DNA of 64,000 bases, from positions 124,001 through 188,000 of the forward strand of contig NZ_JAKVCW010000005.1 of NCBI RefSeq assembly GCF_022448905.1, in the 5' to 3' direction. Position 1 is the stretch's first letter, and each line of letters begins with the position of its first letter. The DNA is from Shimia sp. GTDB lineage: Bacteria > Pseudomonadota > Alphaproteobacteria > Rhodobacterales > Rhodobacteraceae. The translations under genes and the position numbers were made by a program. Below, one piece after another: positions 33,359 to 41,463 of this stretch. The notes under the pieces are model-generated. The model did not search any database and was not told where the DNA came from. It saw only the letters and a list, made by a program, of their open reading frames with translations.

Positions 33359-34072
33359 ATGGACAACGCAGGCTACACAACGCTGACCCGTCAGTCCGGT
33401 CTCACCCGTGAGATGAACGTTCTGGCAAACAACATTGCCAACGCGGCCACCACCGGCTACCGCGCCGAGGGCATCGCGTTTTCAGAATTCATCAAATCCG
33501 CCCCCGGAACCGAGAGTATCTCCATGGCGACGGCCAATGTGCAGATGACCTCGTTGGAGCAGGGCGCGTTGAAGCAAACAGGCGGAAGCCTGGACTTTGC
33601 CGTTGAGGGCCCCGGCTTCTTTATGGTGCAAACCCCAAATGGTGAGCGTCTGACCCGCGCTGGTGCGTTCTCTCCGAATGAAAATGGTGATCTGGTGAAT
33701 ATGGACGGCCACTTGGTGCTTGATGCCGGTGGCGCGCCTATCTTCATTCCGCCAGATGCCAAAAGCGTGGATGTCTCCTCTGACGGTACCTTTAGCGTCG
33801 ATGGCAACCCGCTTGGTCAGCTCGGGATCTATCGTCCAGTCAACCCTCTAGATCTGAAGCGGGAATCCGGCGTTTTGTTTGAGGCGCCTGATGGGGTCGA
33901 GCCCATCGAAGAAGCCCGCGTACTGCAGGGGTTTCTTGAAAACTCCAACGTGAACCCGATCACCCAATTGTCCCGCATGATCGAGGTGCAGCGCGCCTAT
34001 GAGATGGGACAGACCTTCCTGGAAAACGAACACAATCGCATCCGTGATGCGGTGAAGACCTTCGTCAGATAA
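33359..34072 (+). CDS. flgF: Flagellar proximal rod protein FlgF
   Basis: 237 residues from ATG 33359, which follows fliQ by 2 bp with a GGAGG site at the fliQ end. Flg_bb_rod N-terminus (MNVLANNIANAATTGYRAEG) and C-terminal helix QLSRMIEVQRAYEMGQTFLE. A longer open frame starting in fliQ is ruled out by the family start MDNAGYTTLTRQSGLTREM. Forms the proximal rod. Confidence 0.95.
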   Translation: MDNAGYTTLTRQSGLTREMNVLANNIANAATTGYRAEGIAFSEFIKSAPGTESISMATANVQMTSLEQGALKQTGGSLDFAVEGPGFFMVQTPNGERLTRAGAFSPNENGDLVNMDGHLVLDAGGAPIFIPPDAKSVDVSSDGTFSVDGNPLGQLGIYRPVNPLDLKRESGVLFEAPDGVEPIEEARVLQGFLENSNVNPITQLSRMIEVQRAYEMGQTFLENEHNRIRDAVKTFVR

Positions 34073-34094
34073 CATCTAGAAAGAGGACAGCAGA

Positions 34095-34880
34095 ATGCGT
34101 GCCCTGACAATTGCAGCCACCGGTATGAGCGCTCAGCAACTGCGTGTTGAGACGATTTCCAACAACCTCTCCAACATGTCGACCACCGGCTATAATGCCC
34201 GTCGCGCCGAATTTGCCGACCTGCACTACCAGCAGGTCTCGCGCGCCGGCGCGATTAGCGCCTCAGACGGCTCGGTTCTGCCCACTGGCGTGCAGGTTGG
34301 TCTGGGTGTGCGTGCCGCCGCGATCAACGTGAACCTGGAGCAAGGCTCCCTGTCCAACACCGGCGGTGATCTGGACGTGGCCATCGAAGGCAAAGGCTAT
34401 CTCGAAGTCACCCTGCCAAACGGCGAAGCGGCCTACACCCGCGACGGTGGTCTGAAGCGCAGCGCAGATGGTCTGATCGTCACCTCTGACGGCTACCCTG
34501 TGGCCCCTGAAATCACCATTCCGGAGGATGCGACCAGCATCTCCATCAACGGCGATGGTCAGGTGTTTGCCTATTTTGACGATGCCACCGAGGCCGAAGA
34601 GCTTGGCCAGTTTACTTTGGCAGGCTTCACCAACGCCAAAGGTCTTGAGGCGCTGGGCGGTAACCTCTTTGGGGAAACCGAAGCTTCTGGTCCGCCCAAT
34701 GTGACCAACCCGGGTGAAGACGGCCTAGGCACCCTGCGTCAGGGTTACTTGGAAGACAGCTCCGTGGATGCGGTGCGCGAAGTGACCGAACTGATCGAGG
34801 CGCAGCGTGGTTACGAGCTCAACGCCAAAGTCATCACCGCAGCAGACCAGATGATGGCTGCAACAGCGCAGGTGCGCTAA
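34095..34880 (+). CDS. flgG: Flagellar distal rod protein FlgG
   Basis: 261 residues. N-terminal MRALTIAATGMSAQQLRVETISNNLSNMSTTGYNARR and C-terminal EVTELIEAQRGYELNAKVI are FlgG-specific variants of the rod pattern. FlgG forms the distal rod that passes through the L and P rings. Followed 1 bp later by flgA. Confidence 0.96.
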   Translation: MRALTIAATGMSAQQLRVETISNNLSNMSTTGYNARRAEFADLHYQQVSRAGAISASDGSVLPTGVQVGLGVRAAAINVNLEQGSLSNTGGDLDVAIEGKGYLEVTLPNGEAAYTRDGGLKRSADGLIVTSDGYPVAPEITIPEDATSISINGDGQVFAYFDDATEAEELGQFTLAGFTNAKGLEALGGNLFGETEASGPPNVTNPGEDGLGTLRQGYLEDSSVDAVREVTELIEAQRGYELNAKVITAADQMMAATAQVR

Positions 34881-34881
34881 G

Positions 34882-35301
34882 ATGAAACGCGCTCTGGCCC
34901 TCATCCTCACCGTTCTGGCCGCTCCGGTTTCTGCGGAAATCGTGGTCGCCACCGAGATCATTCGCGCCAACACCATCATCGAACCTGGTGTGGTCGGCCT
35001 CAAGCAAGGCGATGTGCCTGGCGTCCACACCGATCTGGAAGCCGTCATCGGCAAAGAAGCCCGCAAAGCCATCTATCCCGGCCGTCCTATCCGCAAAGGG
35101 GACATTGGCGAGCCGGCGCTGGTCGAACGCAACCAGATTGTCACCCTGATCTACAGTGCCAACGGGTTGAACATTGAAACCGAAGGCCGCTCTCTGGCCC
35201 GTGGCGGCGAAGGTGAACGTCTTCGTGTCATGAACCTCAGCTCCCGCTCCACCATCACCGGAACCGTATTGCCCAACGGCAATATCCAGGTCGCCAATTA
35301 A
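34882..35301 (+). CDS. flgA: P-ring assembly chaperone FlgA
   Basis: 139 residues, short for FlgA (enterobacterial proteins are about 220) but usual in this lineage. Signal peptide MKRALALILTVLAAPVSA, then a SAF domain (IIEPGVVGLKQGDVPG, IRKGDIGEPALVERNQIVTLIY). It acts in the periplasm to help FlgI assemble the P ring; flgI itself is not in this window. Confidence 0.92.
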   Translation: MKRALALILTVLAAPVSAEIVVATEIIRANTIIEPGVVGLKQGDVPGVHTDLEAVIGKEARKAIYPGRPIRKGDIGEPALVERNQIVTLIYSANGLNIETEGRSLARGGEGERLRVMNLSSRSTITGTVLPNGNIQVAN

Positions 35302-35313
35302 AGGAACACACCA

Positions 35314-36045
35314 GTGCGTATTTTCTCGACAACACTTCTTCTTGTGGCGCTGGCCGTGTCCGGCTGCGGTCGCACCGATCACATGGGCAAAGCGCCCAGC
35401 TTCACCCCAACCACCGACAACCAAGAACACTACGCGATGATGAACCCGCCGCTGCCGCAGCAGGCCAGCGTGTCACGTCGTTCTGATACCGCATCGCTCT
35501 GGAGCGGCAACAAAGCCTCCCTGCTTGGCGACCGCCGTGCCGCCAGCCGTGGTGATATTCTGACCGTGGTGATCGAGGTGGACGAAAAAGCCCAGATCAA
35601 AAACGAATCCGAGCGCAATCGCAGCGGCTCTGACAGCCTGAGTTTGCCAGCGCTGGCGGGCCTGCCTCAACGGATCAACGAGCGTCTGCCAACCGGGGCG
35701 ACCACCGATCCACTTGTCGACATCAGCTCTGACAGCAAAAGTTCCGGCGATGGCTCTGTGAAGCGCAGCGAGAAATTGACCCTGCGTGTTGCGGCCACTG
35801 TGGTGGACGTGCTGCCAAACGGCGTTCTGGCCATCGAAGGCTCCCAAGAGCTGCGCGTGAACTACGAGTTGCGAGAGCTGCTGGTGTCCGGCTTTGCCCG
35901 CTCCGAAGACATCTCTCGTAAGAACGAAATCACCTTCGACAAAATTGCCTCCGCACGTGTGTCTTATGGCGGCCGTGGCCAGATCACCGACATGCAGCAA
36001 CCACGTTGGGGTCAACAGGTCATGGACGCGGTCCTGCCTTACTAA
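35314..36045 (+). CDS. flgH: Flagellar L-ring lipoprotein FlgH
   Basis: 243 residues from a GTG. Signal peptide with lipobox AVSGC, so Cys18 should be lipidated and the protein anchored in the outer membrane. The L-ring domain starts near residue 65 (SLWSGNKASLLGDRRAASRGDILTV) and ends VSYGGRGQITDMQQPRWGQQVMD, as in the family. Forms the bushing of the rod in the outer membrane. Confidence 0.95.
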   Translation: MRIFSTTLLLVALAVSGCGRTDHMGKAPSFTPTTDNQEHYAMMNPPLPQQASVSRRSDTASLWSGNKASLLGDRRAASRGDILTVVIEVDEKAQIKNESERNRSGSDSLSLPALAGLPQRINERLPTGATTDPLVDISSDSKSSGDGSVKRSEKLTLRVAATVVDVLPNGVLAIEGSQELRVNYELRELLVSGFARSEDISRKNEITFDKIASARVSYGGRGQITDMQQPRWGQQVMDAVLPY

Positions 36046-36057
36046 TCGGGTGATCTG

Positions 36058-36555
36058 ATGAAGAAACTTCTCCCCATTATCCTTCTTCTGGTTGGCATCG
36101 GTGCTGGCGTTGGCGCAGGGCTTGCCCTGCGACCGGAGCCTGCTCCGGTAGAAGTAACCGAAGCAGGCGAAAGCGAAGAGCACGCCGAAAAATCAGCCAA
36201 AGGCGACGAGGAGGAGGGCCCGCCAACAGGTCGCGAGTACATCGATCTGGTGGACCAGTTTATTGTCCCTGTTGTGAATGATGATGCTGTTTCATCGCTG
36301 ATTTTGATCACCCTGACGATTGAAGCGGAAGCAGGCAGTCGCGAAGCGATTTTTGAGGCAGAACCACGCATTCGTGGGGCGCTTTTGCAAACGATGTTTG
36401 ACCACGCCAACATTGGCGGTTTCAGCGGTGCCTTCACCAACTCAAGCAAGCTGGACCGGCTGCGTAAAACCTTCCTGGAAGTGGCCCAAAAAGCCTACGG
36501 CGACGAGATCACCGATGTGTTGATTGTGCAGATCACACGTCAGGACATCGCGTAA
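36058..36555 (+). CDS. FliL-family protein, second copy
   Basis: 165 residues. An N-terminal membrane anchor (MKKLLPIILLLVGIGAGVGAG) is followed by an acidic linker and a FliL-like domain from about residue 58 (REYIDLVDQFIVPVV). Its C-terminus reads ITDVLIVQITRQDIA, unlike the VYFTEF-type end of standard FliL, so it is a divergent paralog of the FliL at 46.0 kb. FliL proteins ring the stator and modulate motor torque. It is last in the flgB operon and is followed by a terminator. Confidence 0.8.
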   Translation: MKKLLPIILLLVGIGAGVGAGLALRPEPAPVEVTEAGESEEHAEKSAKGDEEEGPPTGREYIDLVDQFIVPVVNDDAVSSLILITLTIEAEAGSREAIFEAEPRIRGALLQTMFDHANIGGFSGAFTNSSKLDRLRKTFLEVAQKAYGDEITDVLIVQITRQDIA

Positions 36556-36574
36556 TCACGCAGGTGCACATGAC

Positions 36575-36608
36575 AAAAAAGGCGGCGCTCATCAGCGCCG
36601 CCTTTTTT
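36575..36608. terminator. Strong bidirectional terminator
   Basis: Perfect 15-bp stem AAAAAAGGCGGCGCT / AGCGCCGCCTTTTTT with a CATC loop and a T run, between the convergent flgB and flhA operons. Confidence 0.93.
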
Positions 36609-36631
36609 TGGTCTCTGAAAGATCAGTTGGC

Positions 36632-37045
36632 TCACATGCCGCAGCTCAACTTGCCTTCCATGATCGAATCCACCAGCGCCACCGCCCGCATTTGACGGCG
36701 GGTTTGCACCTCGTGCTCCAGCAGTTTTTCCATCACATTGGCTTTGCCAAAATGCTTCTGGAGATCCTTATAGGCCATCTCCTTACGTACCATCACATTG
36801 GCCAGCTGATGGTTCAGGATCTTGCGGTTGCGCCCGATCCAGCTGTTCCAGGCCAGGTCCCCGCCGGTGATGCGCATGGCGGTATCGCCAGTCAGCGCGT
36901 CACGTCCGTTCTTTTCCTGCTCCGTCAGATCGTTAAGCAACCCGCGCAGTTTATTTTCTTCCGCCTGAATGGACTGCATCGCCGCCTGCGCCTTCTGATA
37001 GCGCGCCTGGGTGATCACATTCAGCTCTTTCAGATCGTCGCTCAT
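36632..37045 (-). CDS. Coiled-coil flagellar protein of unknown function (FliJ-like candidate)
   Basis: 137 residues from ATG 37045, which overlaps the flhB stop by 4 bp. A longer open upstream frame lies entirely inside flhB. The sequence is almost wholly helical with heptad character (KELNVITQARYQKAQAAMQSI...QAEENKLRGLLNDLTEQEKN), no membrane segment and no signal peptide. Size and coiled-coil nature resemble FliJ/YscO export-apparatus proteins, and no other fliJ was recognised here. That identity is inference, since FliJ is poorly conserved. Confidence 0.65.
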   Translation of the reverse strand: MSDDLKELNVITQARYQKAQAAMQSIQAEENKLRGLLNDLTEQEKNGRDALTGDTAMRITGGDLAWNSWIGRNRKILNHQLANVMVRKEMAYKDLQKHFGKANVMEKLLEHEVQTRRQMRAVALVDSIMEGKLSCGM

Positions 37046-38133
37046 ACGCGGCCTTTCATACGTTGACGCATGGCGTCGGCAAATCGGATGGCCGCCGCCA
37101 CCGGTGCATAGTGGTCCGGCGGTACTTCTTGACCAATTTCCACAACCGCGTGCAGCGCCCGTGTTGAGGGTGGATCGCGGTGAATAGGTACGGCATTTTC
37201 CTGTGCCACTTCGCGGATTTTGGCCGCAACTTCGTCTACACCTTTGGCCACACAGACCGGCGCGGCACCGGGCATGCGGGACCACTTCAGCGCGACGGCG
37301 TAGTGCGTCGGGTTCACCATGACCACATCCGCGTCCGGCACATCCGCCAGCATTTGGTTCATCGCAATTTCCTGACCTTTTTGGCGCCGCTGCTGTTTCA
37401 TATGCGGGTCGCCTTCGGCCTCTTTGCTTTCGTCGGTCATTTCCTTACGGGTCATCATGTTTTTGCGAATGTGCTCGGCGCGTTGCCAGAAATAGTCGAT
37501 CACCGCGATCGAAGCGGAGACGACAATCACAATCATCAAAAACTCAAGCATCAGGCGGCCCAGAAGGGCTGGCACCATCATCGCATCAAGTTGAATGGCG
37601 GAGGCCATTTCGGCCATGCGTGCCTTCAGAAAAAACCCAAGACAGACCGAGAAGATCACCAGCTTGGCAAAGCTCTTGCCAAATTCAAACAGACCGCTGC
37701 GGCCAAACTTGTTTTTGGCGTTAGAGATCGGATTGATGCGCGACAGTTTGGGCGCCAGCTTGGACGGCGTCACCAGAAAAGCGCGCTGCGCTATCACGCT
37801 CAGGATCACCGCGACCATCGGTACGACAAACCAAGGGGCTACGGACGTTATGGTTTCCAGCATGATCCCGCCAAGCGGCGTAGACGGATTGCCCTCAAAC
37901 ACCATTGGCGCAAGTTCATCTGCCTGATCCAGTAGCACCATCAAACCGTTGCCAGCCGATTTGATGGTGGCGGGGCCAACGGTCAGAAACGCCAGAGTTA
38001 GGCCAAGGTAACCCGCCGCCACGGAGACATCCATGGACTTGGCTATCTCACCTTTCTTTCGCGCATCATCCAGTTTCTTCTGGGTGGGCTCAAAACTCTT
38101 TTCGCTGTCGTCGTCCTGACCGCCGCCGCTCAT
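37042..38133 (-). CDS. flhB: Flagellar export switch protein FlhB
   Basis: 363 residues. Hydrophilic N-terminus (EKSFEPTQKKLDDARKKGEIAKS), four membrane segments and a cytoplasmic domain with the autocleavage motif NPTH at 274-277 (MVNPTHYAVAL). FlhB switches export specificity from rod/hook to filament proteins when FliK signals that hook length is reached. It overlaps fliR by 4 bp upstream and the coiled-coil gene by 4 bp downstream. Confidence 0.96.
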   Translation of the reverse strand: MSGGGQDDDSEKSFEPTQKKLDDARKKGEIAKSMDVSVAAGYLGLTLAFLTVGPATIKSAGNGLMVLLDQADELAPMVFEGNPSTPLGGIMLETITSVAPWFVVPMVAVILSVIAQRAFLVTPSKLAPKLSRINPISNAKNKFGRSGLFEFGKSFAKLVIFSVCLGFFLKARMAEMASAIQLDAMMVPALLGRLMLEFLMIVIVVSASIAVIDYFWQRAEHIRKNMMTRKEMTDESKEAEGDPHMKQQRRQKGQEIAMNQMLADVPDADVVMVNPTHYAVALKWSRMPGAAPVCVAKGVDEVAAKIREVAQENAVPIHRDPPSTRALHAVVEIGQEVPPDHYAPVAAAIRFADAMRQRMKGRV

Positions 38134-38906
38134 CTCAGGCCCTCAACCGGGTTGATCATGAACGCCTCCATTGCGCCCCACCACAGGGTGAGCAGCGCAG
38201 GCGCCACAAGGAACAAAAGGAACAGGCCGCCCGCCGTGATCAGCGGCGCCCCCACAAAGGCCACCATCAACTGCGGCATGGCGCGGTTGATCACGCCAAG
38301 CATCAGGTTGTAGATCGCCGAAATGATCACAAACGGCGCCGCCAAACGGAACGCCATGTTAAACGCCTGCGCCATATGCGGCACACCCCATTCGGTCATG
38401 ATTTCCCGTGGCGGAAAGGTGCCAGAAGGGAACAGCATGTAAGATCCGATCAAATAACGCGCGACATAGACGTGCAGCCCCATGGTCACCGCCAGCGCGA
38501 GACCGGCGATCACCAGAACATTACCAATCGCTGGCAGCGGTTCGCCCGCCGCGCCGCCCAAAAGCTGCGCCAAAGATGTCGACTGACCGGCAATTGTACC
38601 TGCGGTCTGCAATGCAAACACAAACATGCGAATGCCAATGCCCATCAAAAATCCGCTGATGGTTTCGGTTAGCGCGTATTGCGCGATCAATGGGAAGGTC
38701 GGCTCGGCGCTTTCAAACACCGGCACGGCTGGCGCAACAATGACAGTGAACGCCAATGCCAAGCCCAGCTTGATGCGGGTCGGCACCGAGGTCTCGCCAA
38801 AGGCTGGCAGCAAGGCCACCGCTGTGCCCACCCGCAAAAACACCAAAAAACCGTGCCAAAGCGCGGCTTCTGTGGTGTTCAGAAGGAAGAGGGCGGTCTC
38901 CATCAT
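38130..38906 (-). CDS. fliR: Flagellar export gate protein FliR
   Basis: 258 residues with about six membrane segments and the FliR pattern (VFLRVGTAVALLPAFGETSVPTRIKLGLA). With FliP and FliQ it forms the export channel. Two consecutive ATGs (38906 and 38903) are possible starts. Overlaps flhA by 4 bp and flhB by 4 bp. Confidence 0.95.
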   Translation of the reverse strand: MMETALFLLNTTEAALWHGFLVFLRVGTAVALLPAFGETSVPTRIKLGLALAFTVIVAPAVPVFESAEPTFPLIAQYALTETISGFLMGIGIRMFVFALQTAGTIAGQSTSLAQLLGGAAGEPLPAIGNVLVIAGLALAVTMGLHVYVARYLIGSYMLFPSGTFPPREIMTEWGVPHMAQAFNMAFRLAAPFVIISAIYNLMLGVINRAMPQLMVAFVGAPLITAGGLFLLFLVAPALLTLWWGAMEAFMINPVEGLR

Positions 38907-40999
38907 GCGGCAACAACCCCAACAAGCGCGGGCCGTGCATCCAGTCCGATTTCCTCAAAGCTGAGCACAGGATTGGAGATGCCTTTGGCGCTGAGCACCG
39001 TGCGCAGGAATCTCCGGCGCCTGGTTGACGTCACAAGCGCGGCAAAAATCCCACTGTTGCCTGCATCAGTCATCCGGTCGGAAATCGATTGGGCCAGCGC
39101 GTTGAACACATCCGGTGGCAGCGCCACGTCCATGCCGCCTGCGTCGCCATCCACTTGATAGGTCGCAAAGGTGTCTTCCCACTCCGGCGCCAGCTGGACC
39201 AATGGAATGGTTCCGTCGTCGCGCTTCAGATCGGAAATCAGCTGGAAGCCCAGACGTTGACGTACATTCTCGCAGATCGCTTCCGGCTGCACGCTCACAT
39301 GGCGGGCCTCGGCGATGGATTCCAAAATCAGCGGCATATTGCGGATAGATACTTGCTCATCCAGCAGCATGCGCAGAATGCGGTGCAGCAGATCTAGCGG
39401 GACTTTGTCTGGCACAAACTCATCCATCATCCGGCGGTTGGCATCGGCCCGCACCGGATCAGACAGGTTCATCATCTCATCAAGAATGCGACGCAGCGCC
39501 TTAAACGTCAGCAGACGGCCAAAGTTGGATTTGATTGTTTCCAGCAGGTGGGTCGCCAGAACCTCCCCCGGTGTCACAATGGTGATGCCGGCGAGAGCGG
39601 CTTTCTCCTGCGCGGCGCTGTCGATCCAGCGGGCAGGGGCGCCATAGACCGGCTCGGATACATCCTCACCGGAAGGCAGCGAGTCCGGGCTGTCGCCTGC
39701 CAAGGCAAGAACTTTCTCCGGCTCCAGTCGGTCGCGCACCTGCTCTACACCTTGAATGCGAATAGTGTAGGTGCCGTTTGGCAGCGACGGCTCGTCGGTC
39801 AGGCGGATTTCCGGCAGGATCAGGCCATAGGTCGAGGCCACATGGGTGCGCATATTGGTGATGCGCGCATCGAGACCTGCGCCGGGATCGAGCACCATGT
39901 TTACCAGATCGGTGGCAAACTCCACGTGGATGTCGTCCAAGTCCAGCACGTCGCCGATGGGCTTGTCACGTGGCAGAACCGGTGCGTCTTCCTCATCGAT
40001 TTCAAGGCTGGCATCGGCCTCTTCTTTCTTCTTCTGGTGCAGGTAATACGCCGCAAAACCAAGCACGCCGCCGCCTGCAAGGAAAGGCAGGAATGGCAGA
40101 CCAGGCACCAGCGCAAACAACATCATCAGCACGGCCACGGTGGCAATCGCAGGCGGGTAGTTGCCCAGCTGTTTCAGCAGGGTCAAGTCGGTGGAGCCGG
40201 TGGTGCCGCCCCGTGCCAGCAGCAAGGCAGAGGCAATCGAGATAATCACGGCCGGGATCTGGGTCACCAGACCGTCACCCACGGTCAGGATGGCATAGGT
40301 CTCAAACGCCTGGCCGATTGGCATGCCATGAATGGCGACGCCCATGATCAGGCCCATCACCAGGTTCAACAGCGTGATCAACAGGCCGGCAATCGCGTCG
40401 CCTTTTACGAACTTTGACGCACCATCCAGCGATCCAAAGAAGGTGGTTTCCTGCTGTTCCCGCTCCCGGCGGGCTTTGGCTTCGGCGTGGTCAATCGCAC
40501 CGGCGGACATGTCGCTGTCAATCGCAAGCTGCTTACCTGGCATGCCGTCCAGCGCAAAGCGCGCGCCCACTTCGGCCATCCGAGTGGCACCTTTGTTGAT
40601 CACCATGAAGTTCACGATGAGCAGCACACAGAACACCACGAGGCCCAAAAACACGCTTCCGCCCATCACAAAGTTGGCAAAGCCTTCGATCACATCACCC
40701 GCGGCATTTGTGCCGGTGTGGCCTTGCCCAATGATCAGTTTGGTCGAGGACACGTTGAGCGACAGGCGCAACATCAGCGAGGCCAGCAAAATGGTTGGGA
40801 AGGCGGAAAAGTCCAACGGACGCTCAATAAACAGCGTCACGGTGAAGATCAGAATCGCGAGGGCAAAAGACGCGGCCAATCCGATGTCCAACACCCAGGA
40901 GGGCATCGGCAGGATCATCATGACAATAATCGCCATCAGGGCGAGGGCGAGCAGGATCGTCGGGCTGAAAAGCGCTTTGATGGAGAAGGTTGGGTTCAC
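38903..40999 (-). CDS. flhA: Flagellar export gate protein FlhA
   Basis: 698 residues from a GTG with GGAGGG 6 nt upstream. Eight N-terminal membrane segments with the FHIPEP signature region (DFSAFPTILLASLMLRLSLNVSSTKLI) and a C-terminal cytoplasmic domain that docks chaperone-substrate complexes (GVEQVRDRLEPEKVLALAGD, FVPDKVPLDLLHRILRMLL). Forms the nonameric gate. Coupled to fliR. Confidence 0.96.
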   Translation of the reverse strand: MNPTFSIKALFSPTILLALALMAIIVMMILPMPSWVLDIGLAASFALAILIFTVTLFIERPLDFSAFPTILLASLMLRLSLNVSSTKLIIGQGHTGTNAAGDVIEGFANFVMGGSVFLGLVVFCVLLIVNFMVINKGATRMAEVGARFALDGMPGKQLAIDSDMSAGAIDHAEAKARREREQQETTFFGSLDGASKFVKGDAIAGLLITLLNLVMGLIMGVAIHGMPIGQAFETYAILTVGDGLVTQIPAVIISIASALLLARGGTTGSTDLTLLKQLGNYPPAIATVAVLMMLFALVPGLPFLPFLAGGGVLGFAAYYLHQKKKEEADASLEIDEEDAPVLPRDKPIGDVLDLDDIHVEFATDLVNMVLDPGAGLDARITNMRTHVASTYGLILPEIRLTDEPSLPNGTYTIRIQGVEQVRDRLEPEKVLALAGDSPDSLPSGEDVSEPVYGAPARWIDSAAQEKAALAGITIVTPGEVLATHLLETIKSNFGRLLTFKALRRILDEMMNLSDPVRADANRRMMDEFVPDKVPLDLLHRILRMLLDEQVSIRNMPLILESIAEARHVSVQPEAICENVRQRLGFQLISDLKRDDGTIPLVQLAPEWEDTFATYQVDGDAGGMDVALPPDVFNALAQSISDRMTDAGNSGIFAALVTSTRRRRFLRTVLSAKGISNPVLSFEEIGLDARPALVGVVAA

Positions 41000-41002
41000 G
41001 GA

Positions 41003-41395
41003 TTACCCTCCATTGCTCAGCAGTGATCGGCCCGATCCAGATCCAAGCGGCACAAGCGATCCCATCGCGCCAGCTGAACCGCTGCGCTGAAGCAGCGGGA
41101 AATTGTTTTCGCGGATCACAGTGGCCGTGCGCTTCACCGGCATCAGCGCCTGATCCGGCGATTGCGCCAGATCGCGTTTAAAAATGGCTTTGATTGTGGC
41201 GGCATTATTGGAGGGGCGCGCCTGATCGGCCGCGTCATCCCTGTTGTGGGTTTCCGCGCTGTCGGTGCTGTCTTGTACAAATGTGGTGAAAACCAAAAAG
41301 AGACTTGTCACAAGTCCCAGAAGACCGATTGTGACGGTCTTGAGTGAGTCGCCATAGAATCGCGACATCGCGTTGAAAACGTACTGTTTTTTCAT
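41003..41395 (-). CDS. Unknown membrane-anchored protein in flagellar operon
   Basis: 130 residues from ATG 41395; an in-frame TTG at 41428 is possible. A basic N-terminus (MKKQYVFNAMSRFYGDSLK) is followed by one hydrophobic segment (about 21-38, IGLLGLVTSLFLVFTTF), then a hydrophilic, Ser/Ala/Asn-rich tail with no recognised motif. The order suggests a bitopic protein with its tail in the periplasm. It lies 3 bp before flhA and is likely coupled to it. A TTAACCAT motif sits upstream. I do not recognise the family. Confidence 0.6.
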   Translation of the reverse strand: MKKQYVFNAMSRFYGDSLKTVTIGLLGLVTSLFLVFTTFVQDSTDSAETHNRDDAADQARPSNNAATIKAIFKRDLAQSPDQALMPVKRTATVIRENNFPLLQRSGSAGAMGSLVPLGSGSGRSLLSNGG

Positions 41396-41439
41396 ACCGA
41401 TAGCTTTCTGCCCCAGTTCAAGGCCCAAGCTATCGGCGC

Positions 41440-41447
41440 ATGGTTAA
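41440..41447 (-). promoter_or_regulatory. TTAACCAT motif upstream of the flhA operon (CtrA-like)
   Basis: A perfect TTAACCAT reads on the minus strand at 41440-41447, in the 68-bp gap before the membrane-protein/flhA genes. TTAACCAT is a known CtrA recognition form in Caulobacter. CtrA control of flagellar genes is established in several roseobacters; use of this site is inference. Confidence 0.5.
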
Positions 41448-41463
41448 GATGTGGTAACCGGTG

